From positions 1 to 48,161 of the forward strand of contig CAZMGG010000030.1 in the NCBI GenBank assembly GCA_964565715.1: DNA of 48,161 bases, written 5' to 3'. Below are positions 15,496 to 23,005 of the stretch, piece by piece (positions within the stretch are counted from its first letter, which is position 1; each line of letters begins with the position of its first letter). A model generated the notes under the pieces. It was not told where the DNA came from, searched no databases, and saw only the letters and a list, made by a program, of their open reading frames with translations. The translations under genes and the position numbers were made by a program. The stretch comes from CAZMGG01 sp964565715 (lineage in GTDB: Bacteria; Planctomycetota; UBA1135; UBA2386).

Positions 15496-16103
15496 GGCGC
15501 GGCCTCGGTGGCGGCGGCGAGCCAGCGTCCCAGCAAGGCCTCGCCCCAGGCGCCCGACAGCTCCGGATGGAACTGGCACAGCAGCAGCGGACCGCGCTCG
15601 CAGCCGGCGAGGAACCTGCCACCGTGCTCGGCGAACGCCGGAAGCCACTCCGGCGGCGCCTCGGTGAGGCGGTAGGAGTTGGCGAACCAGGCGTGGCCCG
15701 GTCGCAGCAGGCCCGGGCCGCCGGCGGTCACCGCGTTCCAGCCCATCTGCGGCGCGCGCACCCCGGGCGGGAACGGCTCCGCACGGGCGGGCAGCACGCC
15801 GAGGCCGGCCACGCCGGGCGCCTCATCGCTGCCCGCGGCGCAGAGCTGCATGCCGAGGCAGATGGCCAGCGTCGGCCGCAGCGCCAGCAGGCGCGCGCGC
15901 AGCGGCGCGGCGAAGCCCCGTTCGCGCAGCGCCGCCATGCCGGCGCCGAAGTCGCCGACCCCGGGCAACAGCACGGCGGGGGCGGTGGCGAGGTCGGCGG
16001 GCGCCTGCGCCAGCAGCGGCGTCGCCCCGGCCCGGCGGAGCGCCGCCTGCACCGAGGCGAGGTTGGCGATGCCGGTGGGGACGAGGGTCACCGGCAGGCT
16101 CAC
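15489..16103 (-). CDS. hisH: imidazole glycerol phosphate synthase, glutaminase subunit
   Basis: 204 residues, class-I glutamine amidotransferase that feeds ammonia to HisF. The triad is present: Cys in ICLGMQLC, and His/Glu in CQFHPELS. The oxyanion-loop region PGVGDFGAGM and the PQMGWN motif are typical of HisH. The start is a GTG at 16103 that overlaps the hisB stop (GTGA); the sequence before it does not look like HisH. The gene order H-F next to B and A is the classical one. Confidence 0.94.
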   Translation of the reverse strand: MSLPVTLVPTGIANLASVQAALRRAGATPLLAQAPADLATAPAVLLPGVGDFGAGMAALRERGFAAPLRARLLALRPTLAICLGMQLCAAGSDEAPGVAGLGVLPARAEPFPPGVRAPQMGWNAVTAGGPGLLRPGHAWFANSYRLTEAPPEWLPAFAEHGGRFLAGCERGPLLLCQFHPELSGAWGEALLGRWLAAATEAAPC

Positions 16104-16762
16104 AGGACCTCCTTGGTGCTCGGCACGCCGCCGCCCCTGCGCGTGACCGCCGCCCGCAGGGCGAGCGCCAGGGCCTTCCACGCCGCCTCGGCGCGATGGT
16201 GGTCGTTCTCGCCGCGCAGCAGGTCGACGTGCAGGGTGAGGCGCGCGGCGGTGGCGAACGAGCGCAGGAAGTGCGGCACGTTCTCGCAGCTCAGGGTGCC
16301 GAGCGTCTCACGCCGCAGGCCGAGTGCGACCTGCGCGAACGGCCGCCCGGACAGGTCGATCACCGCACGGCACAGCGCCTCGTCGAGCGGCGCGTAGGCC
16401 GAGCCGAAGCGGGCGATGCCCTGCCGGTCGCCGAGCGCCTCGTCGAGGCAGGCACCGAGCACCAGGGCGCAGTCCTCGACGGTGTGGTGGTCGTCGATCG
16501 GCAGATCGCCGCGGCAGGACAGCTGCAGGTCGAGGGCGCAGTGGCGGGCGAGCTGCTGCAGCAGGTGATCCAGGAACGGCACGCCGGTGTCGATGCTGGC
16601 CTGCCCCGTCCCGTCGAGCGACAGCTCGCATTGGATGTCGGTCTCGGCGGTGCGGCGGTGGCGGACGGCGGTGCGTGGCGTCAGGGCCGGCTCGGGGTGG
16701 GTCGGTGGCGTCGGGCGCGGATCCATGGATGCGTTCGTTGGCGGGGGGGTGCGTGGGGTCAT
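16100..16762 (-). CDS. hisB: imidazoleglycerol-phosphate dehydratase
   Basis: 220 residues. Single-function HisB, with no histidinol-phosphatase domain. The duplicated metal-binding motifs are present: FLDHLLQQLARH with DDHHTVED in the first half, and a degenerate-looking but complete FLRSFATAARLTLHVDLLRGENDHHRAEAAWKA region in the second, from which the ENDHH supplies the second His/Glu set. The first 30 residues (Pro/Thr-rich) are extra relative to the family, so the true start may be the internal ATG near residue 13. The ATG at 16762 overlaps the hisC stop. No histidinol-phosphatase gene is present in the operon; it must be elsewhere. Confidence 0.93.
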   Translation of the reverse strand: MTPRTPPPTNASMDPRPTPPTHPEPALTPRTAVRHRRTAETDIQCELSLDGTGQASIDTGVPFLDHLLQQLARHCALDLQLSCRGDLPIDDHHTVEDCALVLGACLDEALGDRQGIARFGSAYAPLDEALCRAVIDLSGRPFAQVALGLRRETLGTLSCENVPHFLRSFATAARLTLHVDLLRGENDHHRAEAAWKALALALRAAVTRRGGGVPSTKEVL

Positions 16763-17775
16763 GACAGGACCTCGCCCAGGGCGCGACGCAGGCGGTCGAA
16801 CGCCGCCTCGTCGCCGGGACAGGTGATGCGCAGGCAGTCGGACAGGAACGGGTCGCCCGGGAACGCCCGCACGGCGATGCCACGCCGTGCCAGGGCCGTG
16901 GCGATGTCAGGAGCGCGGCCTTCGGCGAACCCGACCAGCACGAAGTTGGCCTGGCTCGGCCGCGGCCGGGCGCCGGCCCGGGCCAGCAGCGCCGCCAGTT
17001 CGCGGCGTTCGGCAGCGATGCGCTGCAGCGCCGTGCGATCCGGGCCGCGCTGCAGCGCCGCCAGCGCCATCGCCAGCGACGGCCCCGCCACCGGGAACGG
17101 GCTGCCGCAGGCGCGGAGCGGCAAGAGCAGCGCCGCCGGGCCCAGCGCGTAGCCGACCCGCAGGCCGGCGAGCCCGTAGGCCTTGCTGAAGGTGCGCACG
17201 ACGATCGCGTTCGGCAACGCCAGCGCCGCTGCGGTGAGGTCCGGCTCGGCGAACTCGGCGTAGGCGAGGTCCACCAGCAGCAGCGCGTCGGGCGCGGCGG
17301 CGGCGACCTGCCGCAGATCCTCGGCGGTGCAGACCGCGCCGGTCGGATTCTGCGGGCTGGTCAGCACGACCATGGCGGTGCGTTCCGTCAGCGCCGCCCG
17401 CACCGCCGCCACCGGCAGCGCTCCCTCGGGCCAGGGCACGGCCCGCACGGTGGCGCCCGCCAGCGCGGCGTAGCGGGGCAGCATCGGGAAGGCCGGCACC
17501 GGCAGCACCAGTTCGCGGCCGGTGGCGAGGAAGGCGCGGCAGGCGCGGTCGAGCAGTTCGTCGGCGCCGGCACCGATCACGACGCTGTCGGCGCCGACCT
17601 CGAAGCGGGCGGCCAACGCGGCGCGCAGCGGCCGTTCGTCGGGATAGCGGCGGGCCACCTCGGGTGCCGCGGCGGCGGGGCCCTCGTTGCCGTGCAGCCA
17701 CAGATCGATGCCCGCTAGGGGCACCGGCAGCGGATACGGCGCGGGCAGGCCGGGTCGGGGACGGGGGCCGCTCAT
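16759..17775 (-). CDS. hisC: histidinol-phosphate aminotransferase
   Basis: 338 residues, PLP-dependent class-I/II aminotransferase. Diagnostic parts: WLHGNEGP near the start (HisC-type LNxNExP position), GADELLD, SPQNPTGAVC, DLAYAEF (PLP-binding Asp/Tyr) and RTFSKAYGLAGLRVGYALG with the Schiff-base Lys. The ATG at 17775 overlaps the hisG stop (ATGA). It sits second in the operon and is slightly shorter than the usual 350-360 residues, mainly at the N-terminus. Confidence 0.94.
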   Translation of the reverse strand: MSGPRPRPGLPAPYPLPVPLAGIDLWLHGNEGPAAAAPEVARRYPDERPLRAALAARFEVGADSVVIGAGADELLDRACRAFLATGRELVLPVPAFPMLPRYAALAGATVRAVPWPEGALPVAAVRAALTERTAMVVLTSPQNPTGAVCTAEDLRQVAAAAPDALLLVDLAYAEFAEPDLTAAALALPNAIVVRTFSKAYGLAGLRVGYALGPAALLLPLRACGSPFPVAGPSLAMALAALQRGPDRTALQRIAAERRELAALLARAGARPRPSQANFVLVGFAEGRAPDIATALARRGIAVRAFPGDPFLSDCLRITCPGDEAAFDRLRRALGEVLS

Positions 17776-18641
17776 GGCACGATCTGGCTCGGGTTGGAGA
17801 CGACGAGGTCGGTGCCGCCGGCGGCGCGCAGGACGGGGATCAGCACCGGCAGCTGCGAACGCGGCACCGCCGCCCGCACCGCGAAGCCGGCCCCGCCGTG
17901 CAGCGCCGCCACCGTCGGCGCGTTCATGCACGGCAGCGCCGCGATCACCGCGTCCAGCGCAGCCGCCGGCACGTTGAGGTCGAGCAGCGCGCGGCCGCGC
18001 GCCTGCAGCACCGATTCGCACAGCAGCACGAACGCCTCGATGCGGGCGCGCCGCGTGGGATCGCGCAGCGCGCGCGGGCTGGCGTAGAGCCGGGTCGTGC
18101 TGCGCGCCAGTTCGTCGACGACCTGCAGGCCGTTCTGGGCCAGCGTGGCGCCGGTGGCGCAGTTGTCGACGATCACGTCGGCGTCCTCCGGCGGGAACGC
18201 CTCGGTGGCGCCGTAGCTGCGCAGGAACGTCGCCCGCAGCGCGCGTTGCCGGATCCAGGCGCGGGTCAGGTTCTCGTACTCGCTGGCCACCACCAGCGGC
18301 TGGTCCGGCAGCCGGCCCTCGCGCAGCAGCGCGCGGGGCGCGGCGGCGACGATCCGCACCGGATCCAGGCCGGTGTCGAGCAGTTCCACCAGCTCGGCGC
18401 CGAGTTCGCGCACCCAGTCGGCGCCGGCGAAGCCGAGGTCGCGGGAGCCGAGGTGCAGCATCTCGACGATGTTCTGCGGCTTCTGCACCTTCACCTCGAA
18501 GCCGGGCAGGCCGAGGTCGGGGCGGTAGGCGCGGTCGCGGCAGAGGACGGGCAGCCCGGCCTCGCCGAGCAGGCGGCAGACCTGGTCCTGCATGCGGCCC
18601 TTCGGCAGGCCGAGGCGGATCAGCGGATGGGAGTCGGTCAT
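17772..18641 (-). CDS. hisG: ATP phosphoribosyltransferase (long form)
   Basis: 289 residues, first committed enzyme of histidine synthesis. The catalytic domain has LGLPKGRM at the start, then EVKVQKPQNIVEMLHLGSRD, GFAGADWVRELG, and the PRPP loop DVIVDNCATGATL. A C-terminal about 80-residue extension ending GGTDLVVSNPSQIVP is the regulatory domain of the long form, so it should be feedback-inhibited by histidine and not need HisZ. It is the first enzyme gene of the operon, about 95 bp after the stop of the His leader peptide. No good ribosome site is visible before the ATG at 18641. Confidence 0.95.
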   Translation of the reverse strand: MTDSHPLIRLGLPKGRMQDQVCRLLGEAGLPVLCRDRAYRPDLGLPGFEVKVQKPQNIVEMLHLGSRDLGFAGADWVRELGAELVELLDTGLDPVRIVAAAPRALLREGRLPDQPLVVASEYENLTRAWIRQRALRATFLRSYGATEAFPPEDADVIVDNCATGATLAQNGLQVVDELARSTTRLYASPRALRDPTRRARIEAFVLLCESVLQARGRALLDLNVPAAALDAVIAALPCMNAPTVAALHGGAGFAVRAAVPRSQLPVLIPVLRAAGGTDLVVSNPSQIVP

Positions 18642-18674
18642 GGATGGGGACCGACCGTTCCGGCGCGACAGGCT

Positions 18675-18719
18675 CCCTCCGGAAGCGCGCGACGCCGGTC
18701 AGGCCGGCGTCGGGGAGGG
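18675..18719 (-). promoter_or_regulatory. his attenuator hairpin region
   Basis: A 9-bp stem (18690-18698 with 18704-18712, GACGCCGG/CCGGCGTC plus one pair) with a 5-nt loop lies between the leader peptide and hisG. An outer helix CCCTCC/GGAGGG (18675-18680 with 18714-18719) can stack on it. It occupies the position of the his attenuator. There is no U-tract, so it may act through Rho or by controlling translation rather than as a classical intrinsic terminator. The sequence 18715-18730 is repeated upstream of the kinase gene. Confidence 0.6.
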
Positions 18720-18731
18720 GTGCGCGGGATG

Positions 18732-18748
18732 CTGGCTAGGCCAGCCAG
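18732..18748 (-). promoter_or_regulatory. hairpin covering the leader peptide stop codon
   Basis: CTGGCT / AGCCAG, 6-bp perfect stem, 5-nt loop. It contains the TAG stop of the leader peptide (18736-18738). A ribosome finishing the leader would cover it; one stalled at the His codons would leave it free. Confidence 0.5.
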
Positions 18749-18828
18749 GTGCGCGCGCGCGCCACCACCGACCCGGCCGGGCCGTGATGCTGGTGGTGAT
18801 GCAGATGGTGCTGCGCGCGGGCGTTCAC
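18736..18828 (-). CDS. hisL: His-rich leader peptide of the his operon (30 aa)
   Basis: GTG at 18828, reading MNARAQHHLHHHQHH and 15 further residues to TAG. Seven of nine residues (7-15) are His, encoded by CAC and CAT, the hallmark of a his attenuator in which low charged tRNA-His stalls the ribosome. It lies directly before hisG in the right orientation and its start is about 3-5 nt from the predicted transcription start, so it would be read from a nearly leaderless mRNA. This explains the absence of a ribosome site. The His-codon segment (18792-18797) can pair with 18764-18769 (ACCACC/GGUGGU), giving a candidate competing hairpin. It is too short for most gene finders. Confidence 0.8.
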   Translation of the reverse strand: MNARAQHHLHHHQHHGPAGSVVARARTWLA

Positions 18829-18838
18829 GAGGCGCGGG

Positions 18839-18866
18839 AAGGTAGCGCGGGAAGCGTGCGTGTCAA
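18839..18866 (-). promoter_or_regulatory. his operon promoter
   Basis: Consensus TTGACA (18861-18866), 16-bp spacer, TACCTT (18839-18844). It starts 7 bp after the stop of the response-regulator gene and sits directly before the leader peptide. Confidence 0.7.
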
Positions 18867-18872
18867 GGCACG

Positions 18873-20069
18873 TCAGGCCGGCGCTGCCGCCCGGGTCGGC
18901 TGGCGCGGCGCCGGATTGCCGCGGCGCATGACTGAGATGGGCTCCTTGATCGAGTTGAGCCTGGCGAAGTTGTAGACCCGTTCCAGCATGGTCTGCGTCA
19001 GCAGCGGGCCCGCCTGCATCAGCAGCACGCCGTTGATGGTCTCCACGTTCGACAGGAGCAGATCGCCGATGCACAGCTCGGCGACGGGCACCGCGGTGAC
19101 CTCGCCGCTGGCGGCGACGGTCTCGGGGCTCGGGCAGAGCAGCCCGGCGAGCGTCGCCAGCATGGCCGGATCGTGCACGCCGGGGCGCTGCCGCAGGGTC
19201 TCCAGCGCCCGCAGGGGGGATTCCCCGCACTCGGTCAGCGCGACGAAGTCGGTGATGATCTTCAGCGCCCTTGCACCGGCCGGGATGGCGGTGCCGACCT
19301 CGCCGTCGGCCGGCGGTCCGCTGCCGTCGAAGTGCTTCGCCGAGTAGCGCACGATGTCGGCGACCTCGGCCAGGCGCGGCACGTTGCGCAGCAGGGCGTG
19401 GCCGATTTCCGGCACCCTCGCCAGCATGTCGCGCTCGGCGCCGGTCAGCACCGCTCCGTGCCGGTGGCGGACCATCACCACGGGCGGCACCGCGGCGTTG
19501 CCGATGCGGGCCAGCAGGGCGGCGACTTCGAGCTGCCAGGGGTCGGCGATGCCGAGGCGTGTGGCCGCCGACCGCATCAGATCGCGAACCTTCAGCGTCT
19601 GGCCGTAGCTCGGGGCATCCACGGCCGACAGGATCTCGGTGCAGACCCTGATCGCTCCCTGGAGCGTCTGCTCGAGCAGATCCCGTTCGGCGGTGATCAA
19701 CTGGTGCTGCCGGACGGCCGCCTCGAGCAGGGCGGCGAACTGCTCGCCGTCGCACGGCTTGCAGACGAAGCGGAAGACGTTGCCCTCGTTGACCGCCCGG
19801 ATCGCCGTGGTCACGTCGGCGTTGCCGGTCAGCATGATCCGCACCGCATCGGGCATCCGTAGACGCACCTGTTCCAGGAAGCCGATGCCGTCCATCCCCG
19901 GCATGCGCATGTCGGATACCACGACGTGATACGGCGCCGGTCCGGAGATGGCCTGCAGGCCCTCCGCGGCGCCGACCGCCACGTCGACCTGGAACCGCTT
20001 GCGAAGGCCGCGCTGCAGTGCGCGCAGCAGGTTCACGTCGTCGTCCACCAGCAACACGTTGGCGTTCAT
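18873..20069 (-). CDS. response regulator with degenerate HD-GYP-like output domain
   Basis: 398 residues. Residues 1 to about 120 are a receiver domain with the phospho-acceptor Asp in VVVSDMRMPGMDG and Lys in VCKPCD. The rest aligns by order with HD-GYP phosphodiesterases (RpfG family), but the catalytic motifs are lost: where family members have HDIG there is ARIGNAAVPP, the HHE site is SAKHFD, and GYP is GPP. It therefore probably does not hydrolyse cyclic di-GMP and may be a binding or scaffold protein. The ATG at 20069 overlaps the stop of the preceding HDOD regulator (ATGA); it is the third gene of the operon. Confidence 0.85.
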   Translation of the reverse strand: MNANVLLVDDDVNLLRALQRGLRKRFQVDVAVGAAEGLQAISGPAPYHVVVSDMRMPGMDGIGFLEQVRLRMPDAVRIMLTGNADVTTAIRAVNEGNVFRFVCKPCDGEQFAALLEAAVRQHQLITAERDLLEQTLQGAIRVCTEILSAVDAPSYGQTLKVRDLMRSAATRLGIADPWQLEVAALLARIGNAAVPPVVMVRHRHGAVLTGAERDMLARVPEIGHALLRNVPRLAEVADIVRYSAKHFDGSGPPADGEVGTAIPAGARALKIITDFVALTECGESPLRALETLRQRPGVHDPAMLATLAGLLCPSPETVAASGEVTAVPVAELCIGDLLLSNVETINGVLLMQAGPLLTQTMLERVYNFARLNSIKEPISVMRRGNPAPRQPTRAAAPA

Positions 20070-21262
20070 CGCGCGTACTCCTCCATTTCCAGGTTCATCG
20101 CCGTCCGCCACCAGAGGTCCAGTCGATCGCCCAGGACGGTCAGGTGGGGACGGGCGGCGACCAGGCGATCCTGTCCGTCCCGCTCCGGGTGCTCCATGCC
20201 GGCGAACGCCTCGGCGAACTGTACCGCGTGCAGGAGCGGGAACTCGCCGCCGGCCACCGGGTGCTCGCTGTGATGGAACATGACCGCTTCCACGACCGGG
20301 TGGGGCAGGCCCCAGATCCCGAGCAGATAGCCGCCCACCTCGGCATGGGTGACACCCAGCAGGTCACGCTCCTTGTCGAGGCCCGACTGACTGTCGCCAG
20401 GGACACTGCGGAGGAGGTGTTGGTCGCTCTCGCGGATGTTGGCCGCCACCACGAGGCGACCGATGTCGTGCAGGAAGCCAGCCTGGAACGCGCCGTCGGC
20501 CTCTTCCCGCGCCGTCTTCTCGGCCAGCGCCAGGCGCCGGGCGATCCCGCCGACGATGGCGCTGTGTTCCCACAGATCGTCGACCAGCGAGCGACGCGTG
20601 CCTTCGAGCTGCTCGAACGCGCCGTTGTGGAGCGCGAGCCCGCGCAGCGTGTCCAGGCCGAGGTACAGCACGGCCCTGGCCGGATCGGTGATCTTCCGGC
20701 CGAGGCCGAAGAACGCCGAGTTCACCAGTTGCAGGACCTTGGCGCTCATCGCCAGGTCCTGGGCGACGATCCGCGCCACGGCGCCGATCGACGGATCGGG
20801 GCCGCGCAGCTCTGCCATGATCTGCTGGTACAGCTCGGGCAGGCTTGGCAGGCGGGGCAGCCGGGCCACCGCCTGCCGGAGCTGGTCGTGGCGCAACGCG
20901 TTGCGCAGGAGCAAGGTGCGTCGCACCGCCCCCTGGATCTGCTCGCTGTCGCACGGCTTGGCGAGGCACTGGTGCGCGGGGCCGACCGCCCGGAGCATCA
21001 CCGCTTCGTCGGCCTGGCCCGACAGGATGATGCGGACGATCTCCGGGTGTCGCTGCTGGACCAGCGTGAGCAACTGCACGCCATCCATCCCGGGCATGCG
21101 GACGTCGGAGACGATGACGTCGAAGCACTCCCGGGCCAGCAGTTCGAGCGCCGCCTGGCCACTGGAGAGGAAGCGCATGTGCCAGTCGCCAGCCATGCGT
21201 CGCAGCATGCGCTGCAGTCCGTTGAGCAGGTTGGGCTCGTCGTCGACGAACAGGATCCTCAC
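20066..21262 (-). CDS. response regulator with HDOD domain
   Basis: 398 residues. Receiver domain first (RILFVDDEPNLL, Asp in VIVSDVRMPGMDG, Lys in CLAKPCD), then an HDOD domain (about 150-340) beginning RLPSLPELYQQI and including VNSAFFGLGRKITDPARAVLYLG, plus FLHDIGRLV. HDOD domains are HD-type folds linked to signalling and motility, generally without proven catalysis. The start is a GTG at 21262 overlapping the kinase stop (GTGA). It is the second gene of the signalling operon. Confidence 0.9.
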   Translation of the reverse strand: MRILFVDDEPNLLNGLQRMLRRMAGDWHMRFLSSGQAALELLARECFDVIVSDVRMPGMDGVQLLTLVQQRHPEIVRIILSGQADEAVMLRAVGPAHQCLAKPCDSEQIQGAVRRTLLLRNALRHDQLRQAVARLPRLPSLPELYQQIMAELRGPDPSIGAVARIVAQDLAMSAKVLQLVNSAFFGLGRKITDPARAVLYLGLDTLRGLALHNGAFEQLEGTRRSLVDDLWEHSAIVGGIARRLALAEKTAREEADGAFQAGFLHDIGRLVVAANIRESDQHLLRSVPGDSQSGLDKERDLLGVTHAEVGGYLLGIWGLPHPVVEAVMFHHSEHPVAGGEFPLLHAVQFAEAFAGMEHPERDGQDRLVAARPHLTVLGDRLDLWWRTAMNLEMEEYAR

Positions 21263-22533
21263 GCCTGCATCTCCCGGCCGGATCGGGCCACCGTCGGCGA
21301 GACTGGCTCGGCGGCACCCGCCATCGGCAGGCGGAGCCAGAAGGTCGTCCCGACGCTCACCGTGGAGTCGAAGCCGATGCTGCCGCCGTGGTGGTGCGCC
21401 ACCTTGTAGGCGACGGAGAGGCCCTGACCCGTGCCTCTGCCGACCTCCTTGGTCGTGAAGAACGGCTCGAAGATCCGATCGCGCACGTGCTCGGGAATCC
21501 CGGCGCCGTCGTCGGACACCCGCAGCTCGATGTGGCCATGGCTGGCCGACGCGGCGACCGTGATCCGCCCCTTCTGGCCGCTGTTGCCGACGCGTTCGCC
21601 GATCGCGTGGGCGGCGTTGACGATCAGGTTGAGGAGCACCTGGCTGATCTCGCCGGGGTGGCAGGGGAGCGGCGGCAGGTCGTCCGGGATGTCGGTCACC
21701 GCCTCGGCGACGTACTTCCATTCGTTGCGGCACAGGGTCAGGGTGGTCTGCACCACGCGAGCCACGTCGATCTCCCGGATCTCATGTGTTCCAGGGTGCG
21801 AGAACTCCTTCATCGCGCCGACGATCCGCGTCACGTGGGCGATGCCCTGCGCAGACTCACCCAACGCGCCGGGGATCTCGTCGAGCAGGTAGGGGATGTC
21901 GGCGCCATTCATCGCCGTGACCAGGGCGGCCACCGCCTCGGCGACGGGCGCCCCGGTGCGACTGGCGTCCGCCACGGCGGCGGCCGCCCGGAGCACCACC
22001 GCCAGTTCGGCGGTGCTCTCGGTCAGGAAGCGGACGTTGTCGCCGACGTACTGCATCGGCGTGTTGATCTCATGGGCGATGCCGGCGGCGAGATGTCCGA
22101 TCGCGTTCATCTTGCCGATGTGGCTCAGCTCGCGCTCGCGTTCCCGCAGCGCGTCCTCCGAGCGCTTCCGCTCGATGGCGAACCGCATGGTCTGGCGCAG
22201 GTGGGTCTGCGTGACCCGGTCCCTGAGGACGTAGTCCTGCGCGCCGTTCTGCAGGGCCTGCAGCGCGGTCTGCTCCTCGTGCTCGCTGGTGAGCACGACG
22301 ATCGGCAGGCGTGGCGCGGCCTCGGACATGCCGTGCAGCGCCTGCAGGCCCGTGGCGTCCGGCAGCTCGAGGTCGAGGATCGCGACGTCGAAGGGCTGCG
22401 TGCGCGCCAGGGCCATCGCCTCGGCGAGGCGGCTCGCGACGACCAGACCGTCGGTGTCCATGCCCGAGAACCGCAGCAGCGCGGTCAGGATGCGGGCATG
22501 GGATGCGTTGTCCTCCAGCAGCAGCACTCTCAC
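21259..22533 (-). CDS. histidine kinase with N-terminal receiver domain
   Basis: 424 residues. An N-terminal receiver (Asp in VAILDLELPDATG, Lys in DYVLRD position replaced by Arg) is followed by a short coiled stretch and a HisKA-type kinase: H-box IGHLAAGIAHEINTPMQYVG, N-box LLNLIVNAAHAIGE, G1 DDGAGIPE, F-box FEPFFTTK, G2 GTGQGLSVAY. No membrane segment is present, so it senses inside the cell or is fed by an upstream kinase. GTG at 22533 is chosen for the GGAGC ribosome site 6-10 nt upstream and because the receiver starts there. It leads the operon with two response regulators, which it may phosphorylate. Confidence 0.92.
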   Translation of the reverse strand: MRVLLLEDNASHARILTALLRFSGMDTDGLVVASRLAEAMALARTQPFDVAILDLELPDATGLQALHGMSEAAPRLPIVVLTSEHEEQTALQALQNGAQDYVLRDRVTQTHLRQTMRFAIERKRSEDALRERERELSHIGKMNAIGHLAAGIAHEINTPMQYVGDNVRFLTESTAELAVVLRAAAAVADASRTGAPVAEAVAALVTAMNGADIPYLLDEIPGALGESAQGIAHVTRIVGAMKEFSHPGTHEIREIDVARVVQTTLTLCRNEWKYVAEAVTDIPDDLPPLPCHPGEISQVLLNLIVNAAHAIGERVGNSGQKGRITVAASASHGHIELRVSDDGAGIPEHVRDRIFEPFFTTKEVGRGTGQGLSVAYKVAHHHGGSIGFDSTVSVGTTFWLRLPMAGAAEPVSPTVARSGREMQA

Positions 22534-22587
22534 GTCTTGCTCCTCGGTTGTGTGCCCCTCGTTCGGACGGAGCATGGGTCGCACTGG

Positions 22588-22616
22588 ATGCCAGCGCGCA
22601 ATTGTTCGCGCGTCAA
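22588..22616 (-). promoter_or_regulatory. candidate promoter for the kinase operon
   Basis: TTGACG (22611-22616), 17-bp spacer, TGGCAT (22588-22593), about 55 bp before the kinase GTG. The -10 is weak. The spacer is a near-palindrome around CAATTG. Confidence 0.35.
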
Positions 22617-22738
22617 CGCCAATTAAGATCGGCGAGGGCGGGTCGTTGCCGGAGCGACGATGCGTCCACGCGCCGTTAAGGGAGTGGATCGGCGTCGGTC
22701 GAGGGAAGCGCATCCGAGCGCCACTTAAGATGGAGGCG
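22617..22738. repeat. three TTAAG-containing CGCC...GGCG dyads
   Basis: CGCC-AATTAAGAT-CGGCG (22617-22634), CGCC-GTTAAGG...ATCGGCG (22671-22694) and CGCC-ACTTAAGATGGA-GGCG (22719-22738) recur at about 50-bp spacing. They look like repeated operator sites for one regulator. Confidence 0.4.
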
Positions 22739-23005
22739 CCACCGTCGGTAGCCGGTGGGGTGAAGTGCTCGGCGTGGTATCAAGAGGGTCGGGCGTCCGG
22801 AGGGGGCGGCCAGGTCAACCAAAGGCCGGGCATGGCGCAGGGCGGGGGCGGGGGCCGGCGACCGTGCGGTCGGTGCGCCACAGCCCCGCGCGGGCCGCGG
22901 TAGAGGCGGGCCGAGGATCGAGGCCGGCGGGGCGCCAGCGCGGTACGGCATGCTGGTCGCTCCTTCCTCGTCGTGCCCACGGCCCGCGCCGGCCATACTG
23001 GCGGC

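Larger units (their letters stand above)
22534..23005. other. 472-bp divergent intergenic region
   Basis: No gene is supported here. The half next to the kinase carries a candidate promoter and three dyads with TTAAG (separate entries). The half next to the hydrolase gene is C/G-biased with no clear signal except TACTGG at 22996-23001, 4 nt before the hydrolase ATG, which would give a leaderless transcript if used as a -10 element. Confidence 0.6.

Noticed and set aside
18690..18712. Classical intrinsic terminator before hisG
   Set aside because: The stem is strong but no U-run follows; it is kept as attenuator hairpin without claiming intrinsic termination.
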